NCBI GenBank assembly: GCA_019916065.1
Contig: CM034236.1
Location: 23,782,941 to 23,846,940, forward strand
From: Vitellaria paradoxa
Taxonomy: Eukaryota; Streptophyta; Magnoliopsida; Ericales; Sapotaceae
Direction of reading: 5' to 3'
Length of the DNA stretch: 64,000 bases
Shown one piece after another: positions 8,907 through 21,659 of the stretch (positions are counted from its first letter, which is position 1; each line of letters begins with the position of its first letter). The notes under the pieces are model-generated. The model was given only the letters and a program-made list of their open reading frames with translations. It did not search any database and was not told the DNA's origin. The translations under genes were made by a program, and so were the position numbers.

Positions 8907-11900
8907 CTAGGTTAGAATACCTAAGGGACAGTGGGAGTCTAGCATTGCATGTTATATGTTGATGTGATATAGCTGACATTTAGTCATTTTCATGGGATGG
9001 ATTTATTAGTACCTTGTGGTAAGGATTATGGTGAAGGTGCTTAGAACTAAATGTTACTAGAACCTTGATCGTATTGTTTAGAGAAATGAGGAATTGGTAA
9101 ACATCTCTGGCTAATGATAAGTAAGGTTGATAGGTGAGTAAATGGTGTAATCATTGGAGCTTTGTGAACCTAGAAGTAATGTTTGACAGATGTTTTAATG
9201 GTAGACCTGGCAATATGAAAGGTGATTTGAAGTGATACTGGGTATGATTGAAAGATAGTAAGTGCTATGGGGTTTAAAGAGTCTAGGGTTGTGATTTTGG
9301 GATTTATTGAGGATACCTCTTACCGGTGGAAATTGTGAGATTATGGAATGAATTTGACGTAGAAATGGCAATGGTAGAAAATTTAAAATCTTAAGATGGA
9401 TGAGTTACCAACATGATAAGTGGTAAATGACCATTATAGTGAGTTGATGATAATCAGTTATTTGATGATATTGTAGTTCAGATTGTGATGAGGTAACCTT
9501 TTAGTAAATGACATTAAGCATATTGAGAAAAAATTTTGTGTTCACATGGTCAATTGGAGAATGAATAGAAAGGGAGTTTAAGTGTCATCATGTGAGTGAG
9601 GTGTTGACTTTGGATGTGATACTTGGGGATGAGTGGGAGCAAACTCCCAAGAGTTGGCTTGACGTTCGTGGATTCCACATTAGATGTCGCTATCATTTTT
9701 TTGCTAAGCCATATTCCATGGCACCAATAAAGTTTTGGAGGTTTGGAAATTCAATCAAATGATTGCGAATCTACGATTCTATAAAATATAGTATTGGACA
9801 TCAGGACATTTGAGATTCTTGTTAAGAGGAATGGTGAAAAGCTTGGGTTTTAAGTGGAATTTGAAGTTGGTGAACTTGGTGGTACTTAAGGTAGCATGTT
9901 GCTTACTAAGTTTTGAAGTTTTGATTGAATCATTTGGCATCAAGAATAACAAATGTTGAATTGGTTTGTAAGGGACAAGGTTTGGAGATAGGTGATATTT
10001 GGTCGAATGACCTTAGGGGATTAGTGTAGTAATTGAGTATAGCCAAGATTGTGTTTGATGTTTAAGTTTTGTGGATTTGGTGGGGCATCACCTTTATCTT
10101 ACTCAAGTACCTCTTAGTTAATGAACTTAGTGATTCAAATGAGTTGGGGCAAAGCACAAATGTGTGGGTTAACGGTAATGAGAACATTTTATGGCATAGA
10201 GTATATGTTGAATAAAATTTTATGATTACTTTTACTTGAAGAATGGATTGCTTTTAGTGTTATGGAAGGTTATGGGGAAGATTGAGTTATACAATAAAGT
10301 CTAATGATTAGATGGCAATATCAATTGAGGACATTGGAAGTATATGAAGAGGAATTACCTGTACGTAATTCAATGTTAGCTATGATATTTTTGCATTGAA
10401 GTCTTGTCGTGGTTAAGTAAACTAATAGAACAGTTTGGAATGCTTTAGAGCATAGAGATGCCGAAGGTATTTGATTATGTAAGGTAAACTGACTATGGAG
10501 TAAAGTGAAAGAGTGGAATATTGGAAAGAGGTTGATTTAAGGATCTATCACATTAATTGAGTGAGGTCAAAGATATGAGCGATGCTATAAGTTAGGGGTT
10601 GAAAAGTCCGTATATTGCTAAAGTAACTTCTAGCAAATGTTTGGGATGTCAGGACTCGATGGGATGAGGACAATGGTAATAGAGGCATGAGTTTCACAAG
10701 GATAAGTTACTCAGAGATGATATAGGAAGGTTATACTCCCTGTTACTTATTGCACATCTTACATGTATTGCAGGATAAATCCTATGTAATTCTAAACTTT
10801 GAAAGGTACTGATCATAGTTGAATCCATGTTTTATTGAACTCTTGATTGTTACTTACACATTAAAACGTTGAAGATTTCTTTGAGTTGAAAGTTCTCTAA
10901 ACTGTTATGTTGACAAACGTTTGGCTTGGCCACCTGAAATTTTGATTATCGAATTGTGTTAAAGTTGTCACATTAAGAAAATTCTTTCATTCCTATGTTG
11001 TTTACTTGAAACTTGATGGCATTGCTATTTTACTGATGTTGGTAAAATGCACTATTGTAACTTTGGAATGGCTATTGTGTTGAATTTGGTTCAATGTTGG
11101 TAATATTTCTTGAATGGTTAATTCGATCCATTGTATCTCGACATGTGGCTATTGTGATTTGAGTTCCCTAATTGAAAAATGCTAACGGATGAGGAAATGG
11201 GCATGTATAAACTAAAAAATTTGAGCCTAATTGGTTTTCTGAAAGAATGGGCTAATATATTATGATAACGTATTATGCTAATGTGTTATGGTAATGCATG
11301 AATTGAAAAATTGAACTTGTTTGGTTATCCATAACCTTTTTGGAGTATTAAGGCATTTGATTTTATAGATTGGTGTTAGTTGTGAAAACTTGATTGGCCA
11401 AGTGGTTTGGGTTTGGGTGTCATGGTGATATAGAGGATATACCTCGACTATATTATGGAAAGGGGGATACAGGATCCCAGTCATGGGACTTTCTTTATTT
11501 GAAAACGCATGATTATGGAGATATAGCTACAAATGGGTGAACTGAGTTGAGAATGAGTAAGTGCACTGTGAGTAGATAAACTTTGGGAAGAAAGAGGTTT
11601 AGAAGTTGGTTTCAATTGAGATCATGGTAAATGATGATGGCATTAAGAGATATGGTAAAATGAAGTACAATGGGATGTTCATGAAAGTTTTGAAAGCGTT
11701 TTAAAGGAGTTTACTAGCTAATTGCTTGAAGGAGAGAGAGAAAATATGTGTTAAGGGTTGATGCAAGGGAAGAAGTTTATTAAATTTAGGAGATTGATTT
11801 GTATGCTTATGGCACCCACTAGTGGGTTAAATCGAGTATGTTTCGAATGATAAGGTAAAATTATTAGTTATTGGATTTTGCTTGATGAGATGAATTATTG

Positions 11901-13681
11901 CATGGTGGATGGAAGATAACATGGAAGTTTAGTTGTGAAGTAGAGAATAATAGAGAAAGCTGGAAATGTGATATCTTGTTGAATAATTGAAAGTATGAAG
12001 GAGGTTTAAAGGACTTAGTTGTACTAAACTCATCATATTGGTTAGATTTTGAGGCAATTAATTTGGGTACATAGTAGAGGTGGAATAGACGTTCTGTTGG
12101 GATTGACTCAAGTACGATAATACTGGGAATTTCCCTTGAGTATCAGTAGAATTAAGAACTTTATCCTAGACTTAAATGTATGAAAAAGATTGTGGCAAAT
12201 GTGAGGGAAATTAGAACTGAGAATAGAGAGGGGTTTTGGTTGAATTAAACTTGAGAGCTTAACATATGATGTCTTATGAATGGTGACTCTATATGGTATG
12301 TCTGAATGCAGTTAAGAGAATTATTGAGGTTTCAAAGGAATGATTTAAGGGTTGAGCACTATTACTAGAAAATGAGTTGAAAAGAGAGTTCCAGGACAAC
12401 ATTTTATGAGCTTCTACCACAGATTGATTAATACCTTGGTACATTTTTTTTTATGGAGATAATGAGGTGGGGTGTTTAGATTTCTATTTAGACAAATTGT
12501 AAAATGTAAATGTTCTTCAGTTATTGATGTGTTGCCCATTCGTTGAAGTCTTGATTGTTGGATGAGTATCTATTGAAGTTGAAATGAAGTTGATATGATA
12601 CGTAAACATATGTATTTGTGAATGAATTGTCGGGAATGGCATTAAACAGTGAGTTAAGGAGTTTCTGTACTGGATTGCCTATGATTTAAGTTGAATTGCC
12701 CATAGTAATGATGTAATATATGATCAATTAAAATGTTGACTTGCCAATTGGTTCATAAGATGTATGTATCTATATGGGAGTATTGAGCTAAGGGAAGGTA
12801 ACGGCTTTGGATAGACGTAATTAAATGAACTTAGTATGATGAGGTTAGAAATTTGTGGGCAAGTTCTGTTCACAGTTGGAGACAAGGAAAAAGGATGAAT
12901 GTGTGGACTGAAAAAAGGTTCCAGAACGGAATAACCAACCTACTTAGTTTTATTTGATTGTTTCCCTGCTCATGATTGGTTATATTGTGGATTTTAGTTT
13001 TATTCAAAGAGAAGTAGTTCCATTGGATTAAAAGTTTGGTGGACCAACAGAGTAGTGTGAGTCTATAAAGTAAGAGAGAACTAGAAATGGAAAACAATAC
13101 TTGGAAAAAAAATATGTTTGAACAGAGAAGAAGGATTATGAAGAAGTTGATTACAAAGGAGATGTTTATGGCAATTTTCAAGGTTAACTTCAACCCAAAG
13201 TTCAGTATAGTCATGATGTGACCTATTTGGTTTGTGATATAGTTTGATTGGACGGACCCCAGTTTCGGTTACAAAGGGATTAAGTGCTATGGTCGTATGT
13301 TTCAATGTTGGACCCATGGGGAGAAACTTGGAAGAAAGGTAATCGGATAGAGTATTATGGGAAACCATATAGTAAGGAATGAAGGACAAGAACTTGAAAA
13401 TTTGACTGCTATTACTTGAGGAGCCAATGGAATAATTCTGAGTTTAAAGATGCATAGTGAAGGTATAGTTATTAGTGTTTTTGAATTGCTATGATTAATT
13501 TGTAAGGTGATCTGAATATTGATTAATGAATGGAATATCAAGTTTCATATGTGCAAGAAGTTTCAGGATGATAAGGAGCTAGCTTAAAGGTGTTAGTTAA
13601 GACATAGAGGAAACATCTATAAGTGGTTACTCAGTAAATTATGTATGACCATGGTATGAAATTTCGAGGACGAAATTTTTT
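8907..13681 (+). other. Noncoding interior of element B
   Basis: About 4.8 kb with no long open frame on the sense strand and no retrotransposon protein motif that I can recognise. Composition is even and G/T-rich on the sense strand. The short open frames on the opposite strand (for example 12870-13541) have no family features and are taken as chance. Only the last stretch, GAAATTTCGAGGACGAAA at about 13660, recalls the end of chromovirus pol. Confidence 0.6.
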
Positions 13682-13695
13682 AAAGGGGGGGAGAA
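13682..13695 (+). other. Polypurine tract of element B
   Basis: AAAGGGGGGGAGAA directly precedes the 3' LTR start TGTAATAC at 13696, as expected for the plus-strand primer. Confidence 0.9.
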
Positions 13696-14215
13696 TGTAA
13701 TACACTGAATTTTCATGTTAATATAATTTAATGGTTTTAACGTGTTTTGGGCATGTTAGTATGTTAATTAAGTGAGTTTAGTCATTAAAGATGACTTAGG
13801 GGTGTGGATTTTGGAAGAATTGGGCAAAATAGCTCAAAAGTCAACATTTTGACTCGGAAGCATGCAGAGGGACGCCCAAAGTAGAGGAGGGGCACCCAAG
13901 GTAGAGGAAGGGCGCCCATGGGTCTAGGACGGGCGCCCATGGTCCATGACGGGCGCCCCAATTATGCAGAAAATCAGCAGAAGGGTGTTCTCTAGTTGGA
14001 AGGTCGAGACTTAACCCTATTGACACCAATGACAAGCTAGGGATGAGGGGAGACCTGAGGATTACTGTTTGGGATTAAAAATATTGTTATATATATATAT
14101 ATTAGATTGATTTGATGCGAGAGAGAGAGAGAGAGAAATGACTTGAAAAAGAGAGGGTTCGGTTGAAGCAAAGAGGAAAAGCAAAGGAAGAACCGGTTGA
14201 GTTTTCAAAGGTAGG
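13696..14215 (+). mobile_element. Element B 3' LTR, first part (interrupted by Athila-1)
   Basis: It parallels 6277-6811 base by base, including the first GGGCGCCC array (13870, 13890, 13910, 13931, 13951), and stops at gtagg (14211-14215), the target duplication of Athila-1. It resumes at 27752. Confidence 0.9.
14211..14215 (+). repeat. Target-site duplication of Athila-1 (gtagg), left copy
   Basis: gtagg at 14211-14215 is repeated at 27747-27751. The uninterrupted sequence is visible in the other B LTR around 6800, where a single gtagg is followed by ttttccaaatc. Confidence 0.95.
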
Positions 14216-14490
14216 TGATTACACTTGAAAAGTGTAATTACAAACTCCCTAACTCTACACTTATTCATGCATTTAAATAATTAAAGTTAAAGTTTTAGTG
14301 TTATCGTATTACTTATACTTTTATTGTTTTATTTGCAAAGAAAAGGGCAAGGATATCGAAGTTTATAGCTATGGAAATGGCCGAGAAAATGAAGGAAACG
14401 TCATGGTTCAAACCTCGCCTTGGATGGCCAAGACTAGCCCAAAGACCCAACCTAAAGGAGAAAGAAAAGCAAGAAATAAAGATACTTGGG

Positions 14491-14587
14491 GGTCGGGACT
14501 GTCCATCAAATGGTCGGGACCATAGTGTATAGAAATTGAGAAGTAAGCATTCTATGGTCCCGACCCCTAGACCAGACGGTCGGGACC
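14491..14587 (+). promoter_or_regulatory. Athila-1 5' LTR palindrome pairs
   Basis: GGTCGGGACT at 14491 and GGTCGGGACC at 14512 (21 bp apart); GGTCCCGACC at 14556 and GGTCGGGACC at 14578 (22 bp apart). Each inverted pair could also form a hairpin in RNA. The GTGGTCCC form found in sister copies fits the class II TCP transcription factor consensus GTGGNCCC, so a host TCP protein is one possible reader. Confidence 0.65.
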
Positions 14588-14989
14588 ACCGTGTATCCAA
14601 AAGCCACGAATTGAAGCACCTCTTTTAGGGTTTCTTTGCATCTTTGTAAGGACCCATTGCACAACCATGAAGGGGGAGGCCTCTTTGGAAGATTACTACA
14701 CTTTAGATTGAGAATTAGATTAGGTTTTGATTAATTTTAGAGTGATTTGTACGCTTCGACGTGTGGATTTATGGAGGTTTTTGGAGTTTTCATCATTGTC
14801 TTCGCATTACTTGTTCATCTTTTCTTTTACATCCAAGTTACATTGTAAGTTGCACTTCGATTTACTTCGATTTATTTCGATTTACTTCGTAATATAATGT
14901 TTTGCTTGTTTCGATTCCTTTTTCGCATGATGGATTATGCTTTTATTGTTTTTGTGATGTTTAAAGTAGTTTTAGCGTAAAACCCTAAT

Positions 14990-15082
14990 CTTGATTTAAC
15001 AAATCAAGAAAGGGTAGTTCACGAAAAGCCTTGGGGTGTTCGTAATCCCTTCGCGTAGGTTGCAAAACCTTTTGCGAAGGGA
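14990..15082 (+). other. Leader hairpins of the Athila-1 5' LTR
   Basis: CTTGATTT/AAATCAAG with loop AAC (14990-15008); the 3' LTR has CTTGATTC/GAATCAAG at 26959-26977, so both arms differ yet pairing is kept. The second hairpin is TCCCTTCGC...GCGAAGGGA (15046-15082). Both match positions in D1 and Athila-C. Confidence 0.6.
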
Positions 15083-15750
15083 TTTACCTTTCACAAATCT
15101 ATTTTTTTTTCTATTTCGAAAACATTCAAATATGAAAATCCTTAACCAAATCCGTGTGAGATCACTGGTATAGATTTTCGTAACCAATTATCATATACTT
15201 TTGAATAGACTTGAAAATCAGATTTTTATTAATTTTTGGAGTTTAATTGAAAAACCCTATGAAACAAAGGTCTTTAACCACTTGAGATCACTGGTACTGA
15301 CCTCTGATTACAATTTTTATTAACTTCAAACAAACACATCCCAAGGCAAAGTAGTAAACTACCCGGACTTGACGTTGGATCAAGATCTTTATTCTTATTG
15401 AATTGAAATCCAACTTAGTTTCATTTATAATTGCTTTATTAATTTTATTTTAATTTTTCGCTATCTAGCTTAAGCCATCTTGAAATTCAGATTTTCCTGT
15501 TTATTTTAATCTTAATTAATTGAAATTGAATTCATCTTTAATTTTACTGAACCCTAGAACTTAGTAAACATAAATTTCCAAACTTGCTTCCCTTTAGTTT
15601 TTTTTAGAATTCCTTTCACGTCCTAAAAACTAAATAACATTAGGCTCCCTGTGAATTCGACCTCAGACTCACCGAGTTTTAAAACTACGACTGCCCTTTT
15701 GCATTTGAGAGGTAGAACCCCGAAACACTTTTTAGGGTCGATCAAGTTTT

Positions 15751-15768
15751 TGGCGCCGTTGCCGGGGA
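15751..15768 (+). other. Primer binding site of Athila-1 (tRNA-Asp)
   Basis: TGGCGCCGTTGCCGGGGA lies six bases after the LTR and is complementary to the 3' end of plant tRNA-Asp(GUC), the standard Athila primer. Confidence 0.95.
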
Positions 15769-16011
15769 GCCAAATTTTAGTTTTTAGGTTGTTTTCAAGT
15801 TTTTAAGTTAATTTCTTTTTCAAAAAAAAAATGTTAAAATTTAAAATTTGGACTTAATTTTTTTCTTTTAGAGACTTGCTACTTATATGCTATTAAGATC
15901 AGGTAAGGTAGTCGTAGCTAAATCTGAACTAGGAGATCCTTCATACCTTCCTGAACTTTTTTCACCAACCTCACTTTCCACTATTTCACTTACCACATCC
16001 TCCTTTCACTC
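15769..16011 (+). other. Athila-1 leader between PBS and gag
   Basis: Short noncoding leader with a poly-A run near 15821. Nothing else recognised. Confidence 0.5.
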
Positions 16012-17568
16012 ATGGTTGAAGTAAGAGGGGAAGGGAGTGTGCATGGGGATAATGAGCCCTAAGAAATTCTGAGTTATATTCCTATGAAAGATCATCTTAA
16101 TCCCGCTAGACAAACCACTCCATCATGCATAGTCTTACCATTAAATAGGGGGAACTTCAACCTTAGGCCAGGAATTATCCAACTTCTTCCTACTTTCCAT
16201 GGCCTTGACTCTAAAAATCCCTATAACCATCTTAGGGAGTTCGAGGAAGTGAGCAACACATGTATAGATCATAATGTCAATGAGGACGTAGTGCGTCTTC
16301 AACTCTTTCCTTTTTCTCTGAAGGACAAAGCCAAGTTCTGGCTTAATTCCCTTCGTCCACGTTCTATTGGAACATGGCGTGAAATGCAAACTGAGTTTCT
16401 TAAGAAGTATTTCCCAACTCAGAAAACTCAGTACTAAAGGAGACAGATTACCACTTTCTCTTGCAAACCTAATGAGAATTTCTGTCAAGCCTGGGAAAGG
16501 TTTAAGGACCTCTTGATGGCTTGTCCTCACCATGGTTATGAATCATGGAGGTTAGTGAGCATCTTCCACGAATCCCTAACTCCCAGTCTTAAGCAATTAG
16601 TTTCTACCATGTGCAATGGTACCCTGTTTAATAAAACTACGGAAGAGGCTATGGAATTCTTTGATATGGTGGCCGAGGATTCTAATGATTGGGAAATAGG
16701 AACACCTTCTTCTTTAGAGCATAGGAATCCCACATCTAGTGGTCAGTTGATGTTAAGTGAGAGGGACGATTTAAGTGCTAGGATATCTGCATTACAACAT
16801 AAGTTAGATTCCCTTGAACTTAAGAACAAAGAGAAGTTGGTGGAAGCACAAGTGGTGTGTTAGGCATGCGACCAAGTAGGACATGATCCTAATTCATATC
16901 CAGAGCTTCCTTTACTTAAGGAAGTAGCTTAGGGTAATGCATATGTCAATAACACTCAAAACCGACCATTCCAAAATAGAGGTCAGGGTAACACTTCATA
17001 CCCACAAGGTGGGAATGTTATGTTTTCAGGGGGAAATCAACATCTCAATGCTTACCCTCAGGGATGGAAAAATCCTCCAGGTTTTGGGTGGAAAAATGAT
17101 AACCAAAGCTAATCATTCCAACCTTCCTTTTTACCACCACCCCAATATCAACAACCCAATCCTGTTGCATATCAACCTCCCCAGAAGAGATCCTTTGAGG
17201 AATCTGTTCAATAATTTATGCAACATCAAACGATGATCAATGAAAAATTGGCGAGGTCCATAGATGATATCAGGGGCCAAGTTTCTAAGTTAACCCAGGC
17301 CATGGGCACCACTCAAAGTGGCAAACTTCCTGCACAACTATTTCCTAACCCTAAAGGCCAAGCAAATATGACTGAGTCCTCAACCTCGGGTACCACCGCA
17401 CATGAGCATGTTCAAGCTGTTACCACTCTACAGAGTGGTAAAATTATTCAAAAACCCATTGATCCTAGAGTCAATGCCACGAGTGAGAAGATAGAACCAA
17501 AAGCTGGTGAAGGGGAAATTGAAAAAGTGAGTGATGGAGAGAAAAAATTGAAAGGGAAGGGAAAGTAG
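16012..17568 (+). pseudogene. Athila-1 gag, multiply broken
   Basis: The start is ATG 16012, matching the MAEVRGEG start of the Athila-C copy. The Gag core is visible at 16084-16437 (NPYNHLREFEEVSNTC, then FPFSLKDKAKFWLNSL and WREMQTEFLKKYFP) and continues at 16513-16863 with a heptad-like helix. The zinc knuckle remnant follows a stop at about 16861 (CDQVGHDPNS then TAT in place of the last Cys). The tail to 17568 is polar and Lys/Glu-rich. In-frame stops at about 16060, 16435, 16861 and 16930 show it cannot make full Gag. Confidence 0.85.
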
Positions 17569-17571
17569 AGG

Positions 17572-18319
17572 ATGAGAGAGAGAATGGGGAAACTGAAAAA
17601 GAGAATGAAGAGGAACCTAGCGAAGGACCTGTGGTTAGGCCAATTGACCACCCTGTTGAGTATATGCCTAGACCACCTTTTTCCCCAGAGACTAGCAAAG
17701 GGCAAGAATGAGACGTTGAATTCTGAAATTTACAAGACTTTCAAACAAGTGAGAATCAACATTCCATTACTTGAAGCCATTAAGCAAAATCCTTCCTATG
17801 CTAGATTTCTCAAGGATATGTGCATCGTGAAGAGGAAGCTCAATGTTAAGGAGAAAGCTTTCTTGACAGAACAAGTGAGTGCCATACTCCAACGTGACAC
17901 ACCTCCTAAATATAAAGACCCTAGGTGTCCAACTATTTCATGCATCATAGGAAACCACATTGTTGATAGAGCTCTAGTTGACCTAGGTGCGAGTGTCAAC
18001 CTTTTGCCTTATACTGTTTACCAGTAACTAGGCCTAGGTGAGCTGAAACCCACCAGAGTGACATTACAGTTAGCTGACCGTATTGGTCAAGATGCCCAGG
18101 GATGTGGTGGAGGACGTATTGGTTCAAGTAAACAAGTTCTACTTCCCAGTGGATTTTATCGTATTGGATACCCAACCAATTCTTAACCCTACCCAATCTA
18201 TTCCGGTCATCCTTGGTAGACCCTTCCTTGCTACATCCAATGCGGTGATCAATTGTAGGAGTGGGGTCATGAAACTTTCTTTTGGAAATATGACCATGGA
18301 AATGAATATTTTAGGGTAG
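17572..18319 (+). pseudogene. Athila-1 protease region
   Basis: A pre-protease segment (TFKQVRINIPLLEAIKQNPS, then AFLTEQVSAILQ) leads into the retropepsin-like core: DRALVDLGASVNLLPYTVYQ, with the DLGAS form of the catalytic aspartate motif typical of Athila. A stop follows at about 18027. The C-terminal part IPVILGRPFLATSNAVI is in another frame (18083-18319). It would release the mature Gag and Pol proteins. Confidence 0.85.
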
Positions 18320-18450
18320 GGAAGCAAATAGGAGAATGTGAGGATATTAGGGAGGTAGACGTGATCCATACTTTGAGCGAGGAGTATTTTGAGCAGACTT
18401 ACTTTGAGGACCCCTTAGAGCGTGCCTTAGCAAGGAGTGATTGTTGTTAA

Positions 18451-20248
18451 ATGTTAGATGGGGAAAATTTTAGGGATATTGGAGAGTTTATAGGTGCTGG
18501 GGATGAGATTATGGCAGTTAGTGGTTGGGTACCAACGTTTGAACATATAAAGCCATCTGTGATAAAACCTAAGCCCTCAATTGAATGTCCTCCATGTCCT
18601 TCTAGGAAACCTTTACCAAGTGAACTCAAGTATGCATTTCTGGGAGAGGGAGAGACATTTCCAGTAGTAGTGTCTGCAATGTTTAGAAAGAGCACAAGAA
18701 GAGAGGTTGCTGGGAGTGTTGAAAGCCCATCGTCAGGCTTTAGGGTGGACTATAGCAGATCTTCGAGGTATTAGTCCATTAGTATGTTCTCATCATATAT
18801 ACCTTGAAGATGATGCTAAACCGGTGAGGCAAATGCAATGAAGGCTAAACCCCAATATGAAAGAGGTTGTGAAAGAGGAGGTGCTTAAGTTGCTTGATGC
18901 AGGTATCATTTACCCCATCTCTGACTCGAAGTGGGTGAGTCCTACTCAAGTAGTTCCTAAGAAATCTGGTGTCACTGTAGTTGAAAATGAGAAACGAGAG
19001 TTAGTGCCACAACGCACCCAAACTGGGTGGCGTATGTGCATTGAATTATAGGCGTTTGAACGCAGTGACCTGGAAAGACCATTTTCCACTCCCTTCCTAG
19101 ACCAAGTGCTTGAAGAGTAGCGGGTAGATCTTTCTATTGTTTTCTAGATGGGTATTCTAGGTACAATCAAGTGGAGATAGCACTAGAAGATCAAGAGAAG
19201 ACCACCTTCACATGCCCCTTTGGCACTTTTGCATATAGACGCATGCCATTTGGGCTATGCAACGAACCTGCGACTTTTCAAAGGTGTGTAATGAGCATTT
19301 TTAGTGATATGGTCGAGAGATTCTTGGAGGTATTTATGGATGATTTTTCCATCTATGGAGACACATTCGATGAGTGCTTGATCAATCTTGAGAAGGTGCT
19401 AGTGCGATGTGAGGAGAGCAATTTAGTGCTCAACTGGGAAAAGTGCCACTTATGGTACAACAGGGGATTGTTTTAGGGCACATAGTGTCATGTCGTGGGA
19501 TAGAGGTAGATAAAGCAAAAGTGGATATCATTCAAATTTACCTACCCCTCGATGTGTGAAGGATGTTAGATCATTCCTTGGACATGCCGGCTTCTACCGG
19601 AGATTCATTCAATCCTTCAGCTCTCTCGCCCGTCCTCTTTGCTCATTGTTGTCCAATGATGTTCCATTTGAATGGACAACATCATGCCAAGAGGCATTTG
19701 ACCAGCTTAAACAGTTGCTCACCACCGCTCCTATTATTCAAAGCCCGGATTGGTCCCTACCATTCGAGCTTATGTGTGATGCCAGTGATTTTGCGGTGGG
19801 TGCAGTTTTAGGGCAAAGAAAAGAGGGGAAACCCTATGTCATTTACTACGCTAGCAAGACTCTAAATGAAGCTCAAATTAATTATACCACCACTGAGAAA
19901 GAGCTTCTAGCGATAGTGTTTGCCCTTGATAAGTTTAGGTCATATTTGGTAGGTTCCCGTGTCACAGTGTTCACGGACCATGCGGCTTTGAAATACCTCC
20001 TTTCAAAACAAGAGGCCAAACCTCGTCTGATTAGGTGGATACTCCTTCTCTAAGAGTTTGATTTGGAGATCAAGGACAAGAAAGGAGTTGAAAATGTGGT
20101 AGCTGACCATTTGTCTAGACTACCCCAACATGTGTCCAACTCTAGTGACCTACCAATCAATGAGCAATTCCCTGATGAACACCTCATACATGTTAGCACC
20201 AACCCACCGGTCCAACCTCCTTGGTATGCGGACATTGCAACTTCTTAG
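18451..20248 (+). pseudogene. Athila-1 reverse transcriptase and RNase H
   Basis: The linker (LPSELKYAFLGEGETFPVVV) leads to the RT fingers ([20 protein letters not shown]), interrupted by stops at about 19049 and 19117. The palm ([20 protein letters not shown]) and the active-site motif FMDDFSIYG (about 19337-19360) are intact. RNase H follows: [35 protein letters not shown] and [11 protein letters not shown], with the expected Asp, Glu, Asp residues. A Gln-to-stop change lies at about 20050. The block lies between protease and integrase as in all Ty3/gypsy elements. Confidence 0.9.
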
Positions 20249-20249
20249 T

Positions 20250-21556
20250 GATCGGACAGATGCCCTCCCATTGGACCAAAGTCGATAAAGGTAAATTCTT
20301 ACGAAAAGTGCTGTAGTTTCTTTTGGGACGAACCATATCTCTACAAGTATTGCCCTGATCAGATTGTGAGACGTTGCATTCCCGAGAGCGAGGTACATAG
20401 GGTCATTGAGTTTTGTCATTCTCTAGCATGTGGAGGTCACTTCTCCTCAAAGAAAACAGCCGCTAAGATCCTCCAAAGCAGATTTTATTGGCCCTCATTG
20501 TTTAGGGATGTTCATGATTATTGCCTTCGGTGTGATCGATGTCAACGGTTAGGAGCTCTAACCAAGCGTAATGAGATGCCTCAAAACCCATAATCGTTTT
20601 GGAGATTTTTGATTGATGGGGGATTGATTTTATGGGAACCATTCCCTACGTCTTTTGGATATGAGTACATACTTGGTGGCCATTGATTATGTTTCTAAAT
20701 GGGTGGAGGCCATAGCAACTCGTACCAATGACCATCGGGTAGTGATAAAATTCTTAAAGGAGTACATCTTTCGCGTTTTGGGATGCCTTGAGCTATCATT
20801 AGTGACCAAGGCAAACATTTTTGTAATCGGCCTGTCAGTGTATTGCTACGTAGTTATGGTGTGACCCATAAAGTAGGTACTATGTATCATCCTCAAAATA
20901 GTGGCCAAGTCGAATTAGGCGAATAGGAGATTAAGGGAATCTTAGAGAAAACTGTTAACCCGACACGCAAAAATTGGTCTCTACGTCTTATCGATGCATT
21001 ATGGGCAGTATAGAACGGCGTATAAGACTATTCTGGACATGTCTCCCTATCGCTTGTCTTTGGCAAGGCTTGTCACTTACCTGTAGAAATGGAGCATAGA
21101 GCTTATTGGGCGATTAGGCACTTCAATGAGAATTTGGATGATGCCGGTATTTTTACAAAAGCTCCAATTGAATGAACTTGAGGAATTGCGTAATGATGCT
21201 TTTGAGAATGCAAAGATCGCCTAAGGCAAGAATGAAAGATTTACATGACAAACACATTCTAGAAAATCTTTTCATATAGGCCAAAAAGTCTTGCTATACA
21301 ACTCTCGTTTGCACTCTTCCCGGGCAAGCTCCAATCAAGGTGGTACGGTCCTTTTACTATACTTTCCATCTCTGAACATGGTGTGTGTGAGGTTCATAAC
21401 CCACGTAATAACACCACCTTCAAAGTTAATGGACATTGCCTCAAACCATATTTAGAAAACTTTGTGGCCGAAATTGAAATTAGGGATCTTTGGATCCCCC
21501 ATCTTTCAATTAGAATGAGATTAGAAAGTAATTTTAATTGTATAATAGTAGGTTAG
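20250..21556 (+). pseudogene. Athila-1 integrase
   Basis: The HHCC zinc finger is readable ([20 protein letters not shown] ... [11 protein letters not shown], about 20406-20560). The core is split by frameshifts: the [18 protein letters not shown] stretch is present, while the following SDQGKHF and [10 protein letters not shown] motifs fall in other frames. The C-terminal part ends with the [12 protein letters not shown] stretch and a stop at 21556. The intact version is seen in Athila-C (46263-47468). Confidence 0.85.
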
Positions 21557-21659
21557 GATAGGTTTTATTTTGTCTGTAATTTAATTTTTTTTTATTTTTA
21601 AGTCTAGACATTTTAAGTTTTTAAATAGCCTAGCTAAGAGGAGAAAAATTCTGCTTGAT

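Larger units (their letters stand above)
14216..15744 (+). mobile_element. Athila-1 5' LTR (1529 bp)
   Basis: Starts TGATTACACTTGAAAAG and ends GGGTCGATCA. It contains palindrome pairs (14491-14587), a decayed TATA position near 14641 (tttgtaagg here, tttataagg in the 3' LTR), leader hairpins (14990-15008 and 15046-15082), two ATCACTGGTA units and the conserved pre-PBS stretch GGCTCCCTGTGAATTCGACC. Confidence 0.95.

Noticed and set aside
12870..13541. Overlapping minus-strand open frames in element B
   Set aside because: No family motif, antisense to the element, and several overlapping frames of similar length point to chance.
14491..14587. Palindromes explained wholly by host TCP transcription factor sites
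   Set aside because: GTGGTCCC fits the class II consensus in the Athila family only; TATTCGAATA and GGGCGCCC do not, so this cannot explain the shared geometry. Kept as a partial alternative.
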